In this document: positions 8,100 through 16,069 of the stretch, one piece after another
Numbering within the stretch: the stretch's first letter is position 1
Layout of the letters: each line of letters starts with the position of its first letter
Source of the DNA: Fimbriimonas sp.
Lineage (GTDB): Bacteria > Armatimonadota > Fimbriimonadia > Fimbriimonadales > Fimbriimonadaceae
DNA: 43,606 bases
Direction of reading: 5' to 3'
Assembly: GCA_031292555.1 (NCBI GenBank)
Contig: JARLGV010000140.1
Coordinates: forward strand, 1-43,606
Made by a program: the position numbers and the translations under genes
The notes under the pieces: model-generated
Seen by the model: only the letters and a program-made list of their open reading frames with translations
Databases searched by the model: none
Told to the model about the DNA's origin: nothing

Positions 8100-9313
8100 T
8101 GTTGGGTGGCCGGCCCCGGCGTGAAACGCCATTCTCAAAGTGGCCGATCTGGGGGCATGAGGAGGAAGAGGCGGCGATTCGGGTCGTCCGCTCCGGCAGT
8201 TGGTGGCGATACGGAGGGCTGGACGTTTCGGGATTCGAAGAGGAATTCGCCGCCTATCATGGCGCCAAGCACGGTATCGCAACAACGAGCGGGACGGTGG
8301 CTCTTCGACTCGCGCTCTGGACAGCCGGGCTGAAAGCAGGCGACGAGGTCATTCTGCCTCCCTACACGTTCTTGGCGACCGCAACGTCGGTCATCGAACA
8401 AAATGCCAAGCCTGTGTTCGTGGATGTCTCGCCCGACACATACAACCTCGATCCCGAGTTGATCGAAGCGGCCATTACTCCACGCACTCGCGCGATCGTT
8501 CCCGTCCACTTTGCCGGGCGCGCGGCCGACCTGGATCCGATCCTGCAAATCGCGGAAAGACACGGATTGACGGTAATCGAAGACTCCGCGCACGGCCACG
8601 GGGGAGCCTGGAACGGTCGAGGGCTCGGTTCCATTGGGGCGATGGGATGCTTCAGCTTCCAGGCGTCGAAGAACATCACGGCCGGTGAAGGCGGGATCGT
8701 CCTCACAAACGACGAGGCTCTGGCCGACCAATGCCGGGCGTTGCACACGTATGGGCGACGCGTCGGTGGGACGAACTACGAACAAGACCAGATGGCCTCG
8801 AACTACCGAATGACCGCATTTCAGGGCGCGATCTTACGATGCCAATTGGCACGGCTCGCCGAGCAGACCGAGTTGCGCGAGGCGAACGCCGCCCGCTTGA
8901 CGGCCAGGCTTTCACAGATTCCAGGAATCGCGCCTCAGCGGCGTGGCGACGAGGAGACGCGCAAGGCATTTCACCTTTTCCTCTTTCGTCTTGACGAGCA
9001 GGTCTGGGGGGTTCGGCGCAAGCGCTTCGTAGAGGCTCTGGGTGCGGAGGGCATCCCCGTTACGGCGGGATACCAAACACCGCTTCACCGCCAAGCGTTC
9101 TTCACGCTGCCGGAGTTCGGCCCCTATACCGCCGCATTCGATCAGGATCCCACTCTCGACTACAGGCAGGTGAACTGCCCGGTTGCGGAGCACGCCTGCA
9201 CTTCGGAGGGCTGCTGGATGCATCATGCCGTCCTGCTCGGAACGGAGGCCGACGTTGATGCGATCGCCGATTCATTCGAGAAGGTGTGGGAGAACCGTCT
9301 CGCATTGGCATGA
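8084..9313 (+). CDS. DegT/DnrJ/EryC1/StrS family PLP aminotransferase
   Basis: 409-aa fold-type I aminotransferase of the sugar-aminating DegT family. It has the standard N-terminus LALLGGRPRRETPFSKWP, the cofactor-binding SGTVALRLALW, VDVSPDTYNLDPELIEAAI, the D/H-containing EDSAHGHG segment and the PLP lysine K196 in FQASKNITAGEGG. The next part, YEQDQMASNYRMTAFQGAIL, is the usual substrate region. It starts at GTG 8084, since the sequence from there matches family N-termini. These enzymes transfer an amino group to keto-sugars, or in some members act on other keto/inositol substrates. Here it is followed 27 nt later by the ceramidase-like gene and is probably co-transcribed with it. No nucleotide-sugar genes are nearby, so the substrate is open. 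Confidence 0.93.
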   Translation: MEQLALLGGRPRRETPFSKWPIWGHEEEEAAIRVVRSGSWWRYGGLDVSGFEEEFAAYHGAKHGIATTSGTVALRLALWTAGLKAGDEVILPPYTFLATATSVIEQNAKPVFVDVSPDTYNLDPELIEAAITPRTRAIVPVHFAGRAADLDPILQIAERHGLTVIEDSAHGHGGAWNGRGLGSIGAMGCFSFQASKNITAGEGGIVLTNDEALADQCRALHTYGRRVGGTNYEQDQMASNYRMTAFQGAILRCQLARLAEQTELREANAARLTARLSQIPGIAPQRRGDEETRKAFHLFLFRLDEQVWGVRRKRFVEALGAEGIPVTAGYQTPLHRQAFFTLPEFGPYTAAFDQDPTLDYRQVNCPVAEHACTSEGCWMHHAVLLGTEADVDAIADSFEKVWENRLALA

Positions 9314-9340
9314 GCAGGATTCGCTAGGGGAGTTCAAACT

Positions 9341-10603
9341 ATGAGAGCAGGCGCTGCCGAAATCGATATCACGCCTTCCGCCGGAATCGAGCTTTCCGGA
9401 TTCGTCGCTCGGAAGCAGCCCTCGTTGGGAGTTCACGATCCTCTCTACGCGCGTGCCGTGTACCTCGACGATGAGCAAGGTGGCAGGCTGGTCTGGATCA
9501 ACGCCGACCTCATCGGCCTGGGTACTGAAGCCTGCGACTCGATTCGCAAGCGTATCGCGTCAGCCCTTGGCTTAGCGTGCGATCGGGTCGTCGTGAGCGC
9601 GACCCATACCCACTCGGGTCCGCCGACGATTCTGTTGAATAACTGCGGATCGTGGGACCCAGCGGACGACTCGTACCGTATGACCCTGGTCGAACGCCTG
9701 GCCGAGGCCGGAACAACTGCCGCTCGTTCGCCCGAACCGGTCGAGCTCACGTTCGGACAGTCGGTTTGCGATGTCAATCACGATCGACGTGGCTTTGCGA
9801 GTTCTCACGTCGACCATCTGTGCTCTTGCCTGGGCCTGCGGCGTCCAGAAGGCTCCTATCTTGCGGTGATGGCGAACTACGCTTGTCACCCGGTCGCCCT
9901 GGGGGGCGAGAATCGGATGATCAGCCGCGACATCTTCGGCTTCGCGGCGGACCATGTCGCCGCTCAATTGCCGGGCAAACCCATCGTGCTGCTCACGAAC
10001 GGAGCGTGCGGCAATCTGAATCCGCCGCGAACCGGGATCGTCTGGGAAGAGTGCGAGGCGGTGGGCAAACGAATCGGTACCGCGATTTTGGATGCAAGTA
10101 GGCTGGCAACGCGTTTGGATGGACCCATTTGCGCAAAAGGCGAGCGGATCGACGTCGAGCCCGAGGCGATGACCCTCCCCCAGATAAGGGATCGTGCCGA
10201 GGGCATCCGGGACGAGATTCGGCGGTGGAACAACGCCTGGGTGGACCGTGCCATCGACTCGACACGGAAATGGGAGACCTGGATGCTCCAGAACTATCGG
10301 CCAAACGCCTCGATCGACTTACGGGTTCACTGCGTCACGATCGGCGACCTCAAAATCGCCTGCGTCGGCGCCGAGGCGTTCTCTATTCTTGGTGACATCC
10401 TCCGCTCCAGGTGTGGAAGTCCACTGTTTGTCGCGGGATACGCAAACGGCGAGATGGGTTACCTTTGCCCGAGAACTGCCTATCCAGAAGCCGGATACGA
10501 GGTCGCAAACGCCTACGTCTACTACAACTCTCCGCCGGTGAAGATCGGCGAATTCGAACGCACCGCCGACCATTTGACTCAACTGTTCGGTAGCTTGGAA
10601 TAG
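9341..10603 (+). CDS. Neutral/alkaline ceramidase-like hydrolase
   Basis: 420-aa protein related to the N-terminal catalytic domain of neutral ceramidase. Visible motifs are the opening AGAAEIDITPSAGIELSGF, the metal-binding THTHSGP (88-94), NYACHPVALGGENRMISRD and LTNGACGNLNPPR. True neutral ceramidases are about 650-750 aa with a C-terminal Ig-like domain and a signal peptide. This one is shorter and has no obvious signal peptide, like many cytoplasmic members in Planctomycetes and Armatimonadota whose substrates are unknown. It could therefore act on an amide other than ceramide. The start ATG 9341 lies 27 nt after the DegT aminotransferase, suggesting a shared transcript and possibly a shared pathway on amino-sugar or amide compounds. 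Confidence 0.88.
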   Translation: MRAGAAEIDITPSAGIELSGFVARKQPSLGVHDPLYARAVYLDDEQGGRLVWINADLIGLGTEACDSIRKRIASALGLACDRVVVSATHTHSGPPTILLNNCGSWDPADDSYRMTLVERLAEAGTTAARSPEPVELTFGQSVCDVNHDRRGFASSHVDHLCSCLGLRRPEGSYLAVMANYACHPVALGGENRMISRDIFGFAADHVAAQLPGKPIVLLTNGACGNLNPPRTGIVWEECEAVGKRIGTAILDASRLATRLDGPICAKGERIDVEPEAMTLPQIRDRAEGIRDEIRRWNNAWVDRAIDSTRKWETWMLQNYRPNASIDLRVHCVTIGDLKIACVGAEAFSILGDILRSRCGSPLFVAGYANGEMGYLCPRTAYPEAGYEVANAYVYYNSPPVKIGEFERTADHLTQLFGSLE

Positions 10604-10641
10604 TCGAGTGCGTCATCCAAAATCGCTACACTGCAGATTTA

Positions 10642-10655
10642 TGTAAGCGTCTACA
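10642..10655 (+). promoter_or_regulatory. LacI-family operator-like site upstream of the pseudopilin
   Basis: TGTAAGCGTCTACA is an imperfect dyad with the central CG and TGTA/TACA ends typical of LacI/GalR operators (consensus close to TGTAANCGNTTACA). It lies 8 nt upstream of the start codon of the pseudopilin gene, where bound repressor would block transcription. A LacI regulator is encoded at 38814-39842, but the site beside that gene differs in sequence. Confidence 0.45.
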
Positions 10656-10663
10656 ATCGAGGC

Positions 10664-11425
10664 GTGCAACGATGCGCATTTACGCTCATTGAGCTGCTTG
10701 TCGTGATAGCGATTATCGCGATCCTCGCCGCTATTCTATTTCCTGTTTTCAGTCAGGCCAAGTCGGCCGCAAAGCAAACGGCCTGCCTAAGCAACGTCAA
10801 GCAGCTTTCGCTCGGCGTTACGCTTTACCAGAACGACAACGACGACGACTTCCCAATGGGAGGCTGGCAGTACCCCAACTATCCAGATACCGCGGTGGTT
10901 TCCAGTCGGTGGTATCTCGACGTGTCACCGTACATCAAGAACGTTCAGATCCGGAACTGCCCGGGAAGCTCCTTCAAGGTGACGGATCAAACCACCTGGA
11001 ATTGGAATTCGGATTACGGAATCAACTCAAGCGTTGCGCCGTGGGAAGACGCCGAAAACGCCTCGGACGTGCATTCGCCCGCGAGCCTCGTGCTCCTCTG
11101 CGATACCGCACAGTACGACTACGCGACTTTCCCGACTTCAACCGACAACCTGGATCCTTCCCTCTGGCGCTCGCACGCGACGGGTCCAACCGATTACCAG
11201 GTAAACGGACCCTACATCTTCTATCCGTATACGGATTACCCTTATACCGACCCGGCAGACCAATGGGGGAACACGTTTCGCCGTCCGTATGGAGTGCATC
11301 ATGGGTTCGTCAACGTCGGGTTCTGCGACGGCCACTCGAAATCAATGGACATTCGGGCATTGATCGGCCCAATGCCGTACGGCTTCACCCTGAACGATTC
11401 ACGCAACTTCTGGTCGAACCACTGA
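10664..11425 (+). CDS. Pseudopilin-like protein with prepilin N-terminal cleavage/methylation motif
   Basis: 253-aa type II secretion/type IV pilus-like protein. It starts at GTG 10664 with a very short leader (MQRCA) followed by the cleavage/methylation motif [16 protein letters not shown], with the conserved Glu at mature position 5, and a hydrophobic helix to about residue 27. The rest is a globular domain with TACLSNVKQLSLGVTLYQNDNDDDFPMGG and a C-terminal GFVNVGFCDGHSKSMD, the H/F-x-DGH signature of the large DUF1559-like family in Planctomycetes and Armatimonadota. The residue before the cleavage point is Ala rather than Gly, a form common in such proteins. It stands alone after the ceramidase-like gene. 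Function is unknown; a minor pseudopilin or surface protein is likely. Confidence 0.92.
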   Translation: MQRCAFTLIELLVVIAIIAILAAILFPVFSQAKSAAKQTACLSNVKQLSLGVTLYQNDNDDDFPMGGWQYPNYPDTAVVSSRWYLDVSPYIKNVQIRNCPGSSFKVTDQTTWNWNSDYGINSSVAPWEDAENASDVHSPASLVLLCDTAQYDYATFPTSTDNLDPSLWRSHATGPTDYQVNGPYIFYPYTDYPYTDPADQWGNTFRRPYGVHHGFVNVGFCDGHSKSMDIRALIGPMPYGFTLNDSRNFWSNH

Positions 11426-11475
11426 AAGTCAGTTTGGAGCGAGGAACGCCAACCCATGGGCAACCTCTAGATATC

Positions 11476-11904
11476 TCAGGGATGGGCGATTTGAGCCTGA
11501 AATTGCCTCAAAAGTCCTGTCATGAATTCGACAACATAGTCTCTCAAGAGATACTCGCTCACCTTATCGAGCAAGTCCTTTTCTTGTAGATTCTCAAAGA
11601 CCGATCCTTCGGCCTGAAAAGCCAGCTCGCTACCATTGACGTAGATTGAGAAGAGCGGCTGTTCGAATGTGTTCCGCTCGTTCCTCAAGAAGGCCGGGTA
11701 CCGCATCCCGAGGTTTGATTGCCAGCCAAGCCGTAGCTCCAGCACAGCATCTGGAAGTCCTTCCGTTCGAAGGCCCTCTTCAGCCCCTCTCAGAATACTT
11801 GCCACTGCCGACACAACTGGCTCGACCTTTTCGCCAGATCGGCTCCTGACGGCCTTGGCCATCAAGTCCCGCATCTCACCGTTCAGGGGTGCAGGAATGC
11901 TCAT
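11476..11904 (-). CDS. Uncharacterised 142-aa protein paired with an EEP-family enzyme
   Basis: I do not recognise this protein. It is soluble, with an N-terminal helical part (EMRDLMAKAVRSRSGEKVEPVVSAVAS is mostly helix-forming) and a middle part with strand-like segments (VLELRLGWQ, FSIYVNGSELAF) and a C-terminal helix. There is no signal peptide or membrane segment. The start ATG at 11904 overlaps the stop of the EEP-family gene by 4 nt (ATGA), so the two are made together and probably act as partners. Its codon and base use, like that of its neighbour, looks less GC-rich than the flanking metabolic genes, which suggests a transferred module. A regulator, inhibitor or cofactor of the EEP enzyme is possible but not shown. 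Confidence 0.7.
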   Translation of the reverse strand: MSIPAPLNGEMRDLMAKAVRSRSGEKVEPVVSAVASILRGAEEGLRTEGLPDAVLELRLGWQSNLGMRYPAFLRNERNTFEQPLFSIYVNGSELAFQAEGSVFENLQEKDLLDKVSEYLLRDYVVEFMTGLLRQFQAQIAHP

Positions 11905-12842
11905 GATATGTTCAAGTATACAGCGACTGGTAAATGATCAGAAATCCGCTCATCTTTGGTCGAATCCTTCTTTCCTGCATGGTGAGCACCTCGTTCGCCG
12001 ATGTAATGCCATTTGGGATCAGTCAATACGTTTAGGCGATTCTCGATGAACTCAAAATGAGGATCGACGAGCCAATCGCTCGAGACGATGACACCGTCGA
12101 TGAGTTTGCTGGCGTCCAGAGTCCCCGCTGGCACAGTGGAGCGCAATGTCCTGTCATCGGCTGATATGCGGTTACGCAAGTCTGCCAACGGAGTTGGGTC
12201 GGTCAAAAGCCTCCACATTGGGTTGTACAGCTTGAGGGTGCCGGGGGCACGGGTGGCCATGTCTGCGCGTCGATAGGCGGCTAATCCACCTGGTCCGAAG
12301 ATGGGGTCGAAAGGCTCGCAGTTGAAATCCCCACCTATGACAACAGGCATGGGCTCATCCTTGTTCTGAGTCTCAAGAATCTGCTGGAGCCACTCTCCAA
12401 GAACCGAGTTTATGTAATGGGCAGCTTCACCATCCTCCGCCTTGAAATGAACGATCGCCAACCGAAATGCACGATGCTCCTTTGCTTCCATTCGGAAGAG
12501 ACAGGCGGTTTGTCTGCCGCTCAGAACGCGCCTTCCGTTAAGGGGGTATGCAGGAGCCCCAATCGGAATGGACGTTGGTTTGTAAAGGCTGTCGTCATAC
12601 AGAATGCCTATATTTAGCCCTTTGGGGTTGTGCGTAGTTGACAGAGCCAGCCATGGCCGACCCAAATTCTGAGCCAAATCCTGCAACGTTGAATCGTCAG
12701 TAATCTCTACGAGTGCGATGATGTGCGTGTCTACGTCAGAGGCAAGTTGGCGCAACGCTTCAATACTCTCCCGATATCGGAGAGTTGAGCCCTCGGACGA
12801 GAGTTGCCCTAAATTCCAGAATACGATTCGCGTCGTCAACAT
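11901..12842 (-). CDS. Endonuclease/exonuclease/phosphatase (EEP) family protein
   Basis: 313-aa protein of the EEP (DNase I/APE1/inositol-phosphatase) superfamily, metal-dependent enzymes that cut phosphodiesters or phosphomonoesters. The catalytic set is complete: N10 in VFWNLG, E46 in IIALVEITDD, H132 in IVHFKAED, D172 and N174 in GGDFNCEP, and D302-H303 in ISDHLPVAVYL. No signal peptide or membrane helix is present, so it is intracellular. It is the first gene of a minus-strand pair with the 142-aa unknown and is divergent from the large glycosidase gene at 13020. Family members include DNA repair nucleases, toxins and sphingomyelinases; the sequence alone does not say which. The cytoplasmic location and paired unknown make a nucleic-acid substrate reasonable. 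Confidence 0.85.
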   Translation of the reverse strand: MLTTRIVFWNLGQLSSEGSTLRYRESIEALRQLASDVDTHIIALVEITDDSTLQDLAQNLGRPWLALSTTHNPKGLNIGILYDDSLYKPTSIPIGAPAYPLNGRRVLSGRQTACLFRMEAKEHRAFRLAIVHFKAEDGEAAHYINSVLGEWLQQILETQNKDEPMPVVIGGDFNCEPFDPIFGPGGLAAYRRADMATRAPGTLKLYNPMWRLLTDPTPLADLRNRISADDRTLRSTVPAGTLDASKLIDGVIVSSDWLVDPHFEFIENRLNVLTDPKWHYIGERGAHHAGKKDSTKDERISDHLPVAVYLNIS

Positions 12843-13019
12843 GCCACACGTATTCTAAACGAGTCCGGGTCGAGAATCGGTCAAGCACAAATGCAACCGT
12901 ATATTCGCTGAATGGACGCCAGGAGCAGCGCACGTGAACGGCGAATTGACTGCAACCAGATAGGTAGCGTTCAGATAGTGTTTTGTGGCGCGTTGTCACC
13001 ATGAAGGTAGCCTGTCGCT

Positions 13020-15650
13020 ATGACCGGACTCGCCCTGGCCGTATTGGGCTTTTCAGTTTTGGGATCGAGTGCGTCGCCGGAATTCAAGGGCGCCAACATC
13101 CAAGGCAGCGGCGATCGAGCCTACTTGCGGGCTCTCGACGAGGCTTACGCGATGCTCCAGCCTTCGGCGCGCGTTGCTTGTTTGCCGATGCTCTACAACC
13201 GCGATTGGAACGGGTTCGTCGAGGGGCCGACGTGGAACGCGTGGTGGATTCAGAACAGCTTCGGCCCCAGCTACACGATGATGCCGTTCCTGACCGAACC
13301 GTACACGACCTGGCTCACCAACGCTCAAGCGATGTGGTTCAAGATGATGGGGGACGGGAAGCATAAGGACTTCATGGGCGCGGTCGGCCCGGTCGGTTGC
13401 CTGTGCGACGCCGCCACCCCGGACGGATGCTGGTATCGGCAAGGTGACGGAAACGTCGCGATACACGACTGGTGTATCGGCTTCACTGAGGCCGGCTTGA
13501 TTCTGGAATGCGAGTTGCTCCTCACCAAGCGAGACCGGCTCGAGATCGCACGGATGCTGCCCAAGCTGGAGACCGTCGCCGCGTTCCTCGACTCTCGGCG
13601 GGATCCCAAAAGGAACCTTTTGCTGGGAGGAGTGGCATCCGACCTACTCGCCCCCAGCTACGGCGGCTGGCTGCAGCCCGACGGTTCGAGAGGTAAGGCA
13701 TTCCTTTCCGAGCTATCGGTCAATTACGTGGCCGGCCTCGACCGCTTGATCGAAGTCTGCAAGCTCGCCGGCAAACCGGATCGGGCCGCAGTCTATGCCC
13801 AGCGCCGCGACCTTGTCAAACAGGCGCTTCCGCAACTGATGACTCCCGAAGGCTATTTCGTGCAGGCGCTGTTGCCAGACGGCGCCCGTCAAGGCGTGTA
13901 TGGCGCGTCGAAGAGCGGTTTCTTCGAAACGGCGCCGAATCACGACGCGATGTGCTTCCGGGTGGTAAACGACGCTCAAGCAGGCAAGATCTACCGCAAG
14001 ATCCGCAGCATTCCCGAACTGCGTCCCCATGACCTGATCCTTCCCAACTACCCAAGCTACGACAACATGTACGAGAGCAACGGGTTATTCTCGTACGGCG
14101 TTTGGGTCAACGGAGGCCACTGGACGACGGCGGAAGCTCGGATGATGATGGGCTACTACCGCGTGGACGCACAAGCGGACGCGCTGAAGGCTTTCAACCG
14201 TATCGACGATCTGGCGATCCGATATCGGGCCGACAACAATCTGACCGACCGTGGCGCGAAGCTGTACCAGCCCGGTCAGCCATACAACGTCGTTTATGAT
14301 TGCTGGGGCGCGCCGGGGGCTCTGCTTCGGGGGTTGTTCGAATACGTCTACACCGCCGAGGGCATTCGCCTGTATCCGCACATTCCAACCTCGATCACCC
14401 GAATTGCCCAGAAGTTTCCCGTTCGATTTGGCAAGAAACGCCTATATTTGTCGGCGGCTGGAGTCGGCAGGATAACCGGGGTTCGGGTCAACGGAAAGGC
14501 CGTTGCGGGATTCGACAGCGCTTCTGTGCTGCTTCGACTCGACGATCGGTCCGAGACCGTGAGAGTCGAAATCCAGCTTGGCGGGGCAAAGCCCTTCCAT
14601 GCGATCGTGCCCCCGGCTGAGAGGGTCGCGCCGCATGCAGCAGCGTTTTGGCGCATCCGCGAGTTCGATCCGCCGCGCAGCAGCGATCAGAATCCGCTGT
14701 GCATTGGAAGGAGCCCGTCCGGCAGCTACGGATTCAAGGGGCAAATGAAAGGCGTCCGGATCTTCCGCCGCGTCCTCTCGGAAGCCGAGATCGCTTCGGA
14801 AGGAAGCGACGAAAAGAGTCAGATTTCCGCTAGCCTGGACAAACTGCTTGCCAGCTATCCTTTGGACGTCGCAATTCAAGGTCCCCTGTCCGGAGGGTTG
14901 ATCCGTGAACTTACGGCCCGGTTCGACGGCCCACGGTCACCGAAGATCGAGAACGGAGGGTTGGCGCTTGACGGCGATTCGGGCTTGGTTGTTCGTCCAA
15001 GTCTGGCCATCGACTTCCAGGACGACTTCACTCTTGAGGCGTGGATTCGGCCGGAGGCACTGCCGAGCGGAGGGTCGCGCCTGATCGACCGATGTACGGT
15101 TGGAGCGGCGGACGGCTACAACTTCGACTTCATCAACAGCGGAAGGACGCTGCGGCTGATCAACGTGACGGGCACCGTCGAAGCGCCAGTCGAGCTGCAG
15201 ATCGGCGCGTGGCAGCATGTGGCGGCGACGTGCGACAAGTCTGGCCTGATGAAGCTGTACCTGAATGGACGCCTGGTTGGGGAAACTCAGGGCGCCCCGA
15301 TCTCGGCCACGGCTCCCGGTGGGCCGATGCCGAGCCTTGCGGCTATCGCCAAGTTCGCAAAGGCGATGGACGAAGCGGGTCTAGGCGATACCTATCTGGG
15401 CAGTCATGCGCGTACGGTGGTTCGGATGGTCGAATCCCTGCAGGCACATCGCCGTCAGACCGGCTGGACTTCCCTCCCCTTACTCCCCGGAACTCCGCCG
15501 GCCAAGCCAGACAGCGTCGACGAACTATACGCGTCCGTCGTGGACAAACTAGCCCTCGGCCTGGTAGACAGCCTCAAGAAAGCGGCGAAGGACACCAGCA
15601 CTGAATCGAGAAGTGCGATCGCCATCGCCAAGCGAGTCGGGCTATTCTAG
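13020..15650 (+). CDS. Secreted six-hairpin glycosidase-like protein with LamG-like segments
   Basis: 876-aa exported protein with a short signal peptide (MTGLALAVLGFSVLGSSAS). Residues about 30-470 form an (alpha/alpha)6 six-hairpin glycosidase-like domain rich in Trp and acidic motifs (FVEGPTWNAWWIQNSFGPSY, NGGHWTTAEARMMMGYY, VYDCWGAPGALLRGLFEYVY), similar to GH63/GH78-type barrels, followed by a beta-sandwich to about 530. Residues about 555-590 (LCIGRSPSGSYGFKGQMKGV, RIFRRVLSEAEI) match the C-terminal end of a LamG/concanavalin-like jellyroll. Residues about 647-755 (DFQDDFTLEAWI, WQHVAATCDKSGLMKLYLNG) match the N-terminal part, an unusual order. A helical tail follows. It probably cleaves an extracellular oligosaccharide; the substrate is unknown. 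It is divergent from the EEP gene. Confidence 0.8.
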   Translation: MTGLALAVLGFSVLGSSASPEFKGANIQGSGDRAYLRALDEAYAMLQPSARVACLPMLYNRDWNGFVEGPTWNAWWIQNSFGPSYTMMPFLTEPYTTWLTNAQAMWFKMMGDGKHKDFMGAVGPVGCLCDAATPDGCWYRQGDGNVAIHDWCIGFTEAGLILECELLLTKRDRLEIARMLPKLETVAAFLDSRRDPKRNLLLGGVASDLLAPSYGGWLQPDGSRGKAFLSELSVNYVAGLDRLIEVCKLAGKPDRAAVYAQRRDLVKQALPQLMTPEGYFVQALLPDGARQGVYGASKSGFFETAPNHDAMCFRVVNDAQAGKIYRKIRSIPELRPHDLILPNYPSYDNMYESNGLFSYGVWVNGGHWTTAEARMMMGYYRVDAQADALKAFNRIDDLAIRYRADNNLTDRGAKLYQPGQPYNVVYDCWGAPGALLRGLFEYVYTAEGIRLYPHIPTSITRIAQKFPVRFGKKRLYLSAAGVGRITGVRVNGKAVAGFDSASVLLRLDDRSETVRVEIQLGGAKPFHAIVPPAERVAPHAAAFWRIREFDPPRSSDQNPLCIGRSPSGSYGFKGQMKGVRIFRRVLSEAEIASEGSDEKSQISASLDKLLASYPLDVAIQGPLSGGLIRELTARFDGPRSPKIENGGLALDGDSGLVVRPSLAIDFQDDFTLEAWIRPEALPSGGSRLIDRCTVGAADGYNFDFINSGRTLRLINVTGTVEAPVELQIGAWQHVAATCDKSGLMKLYLNGRLVGETQGAPISATAPGGPMPSLAAIAKFAKAMDEAGLGDTYLGSHARTVVRMVESLQAHRRQTGWTSLPLLPGTPPAKPDSVDELYASVVDKLALGLVDSLKKAAKDTSTESRSAIAIAKRVGLF

Positions 15651-15713
15651 TCCTTCTCATTGGTGATAGGCACAGCCTTCAGCAAGTGAAGAGGAGTGCG
15701 TCGCCCATACCGG

Positions 15714-15758
15714 TCTAGCAGGTCCCCAATATTTGGCCTTTTCTGGGGACCTGCTAGA
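15714..15758. terminator. 15-bp perfect inverted repeat after the glycosidase gene
   Basis: Arms TCTAGCAGGTCCCCA (15714-15728) and TGGGGACCTGCTAGA (15744-15758) pair perfectly around a 15-nt loop. An outer pair CATACCG (15706-15712) and CGGTATG (15790-15796) could extend the structure. It lies about 60 nt after the glycosidase stop and could act as a terminator in either direction, though it has no T-run. Such a long perfect dyad at the left edge of the STAND/radical SAM segment could also be the remnant of a mobile-element end. Confidence 0.55.
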
Positions 15759-16069
15759 GCTAAATCACGCTGCTAGATGCTGGACAGGTCGGTATGTCGT
15801 GAATTGGAGTTTCCCTGCCCAATGGCCCAGGTGCCCAAAGGGACGTGCAAGACCACGACCAGTGCAGAAGATTGCGTAGGCAAGCGACCTAGTTCGACTT
15901 GACCTGCGAATCCATGACCCTGTGCTCGAAGATGCAGCCTTGATGATCGAGCAACTTACAGTGCTAGAATCTCATCGAATGCCGAAACGAATGATTCACA
16001 GTTGCTAACAAGGCACTTCCGTGAAGTGAGGAAAGTGATTTCTGGAACTTCGGCATCATAGGCGGTACC
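15759..16069. other. Intergenic region before the STAND NTPase gene
   Basis: About 310 nt without a convincing gene on the plus strand. A weak promoter-like pair is visible: TTGATG (15940-15945) and TAGAAT (15965-15970) with a long 19-nt spacer, which would put the start of transcription roughly 90 nt before the STAND gene. A 77-codon minus-strand frame (16189-15956) runs through its right part and into the STAND gene; I regard it as doubtful. Nothing else is seen. Confidence 0.4.

Noticed and set aside
8100-8285. Upstream extension of the small membrane protein.
   Set aside because: It lies antisense in the DegT aminotransferase gene and has an Arg/Pro-rich shadow-like composition.
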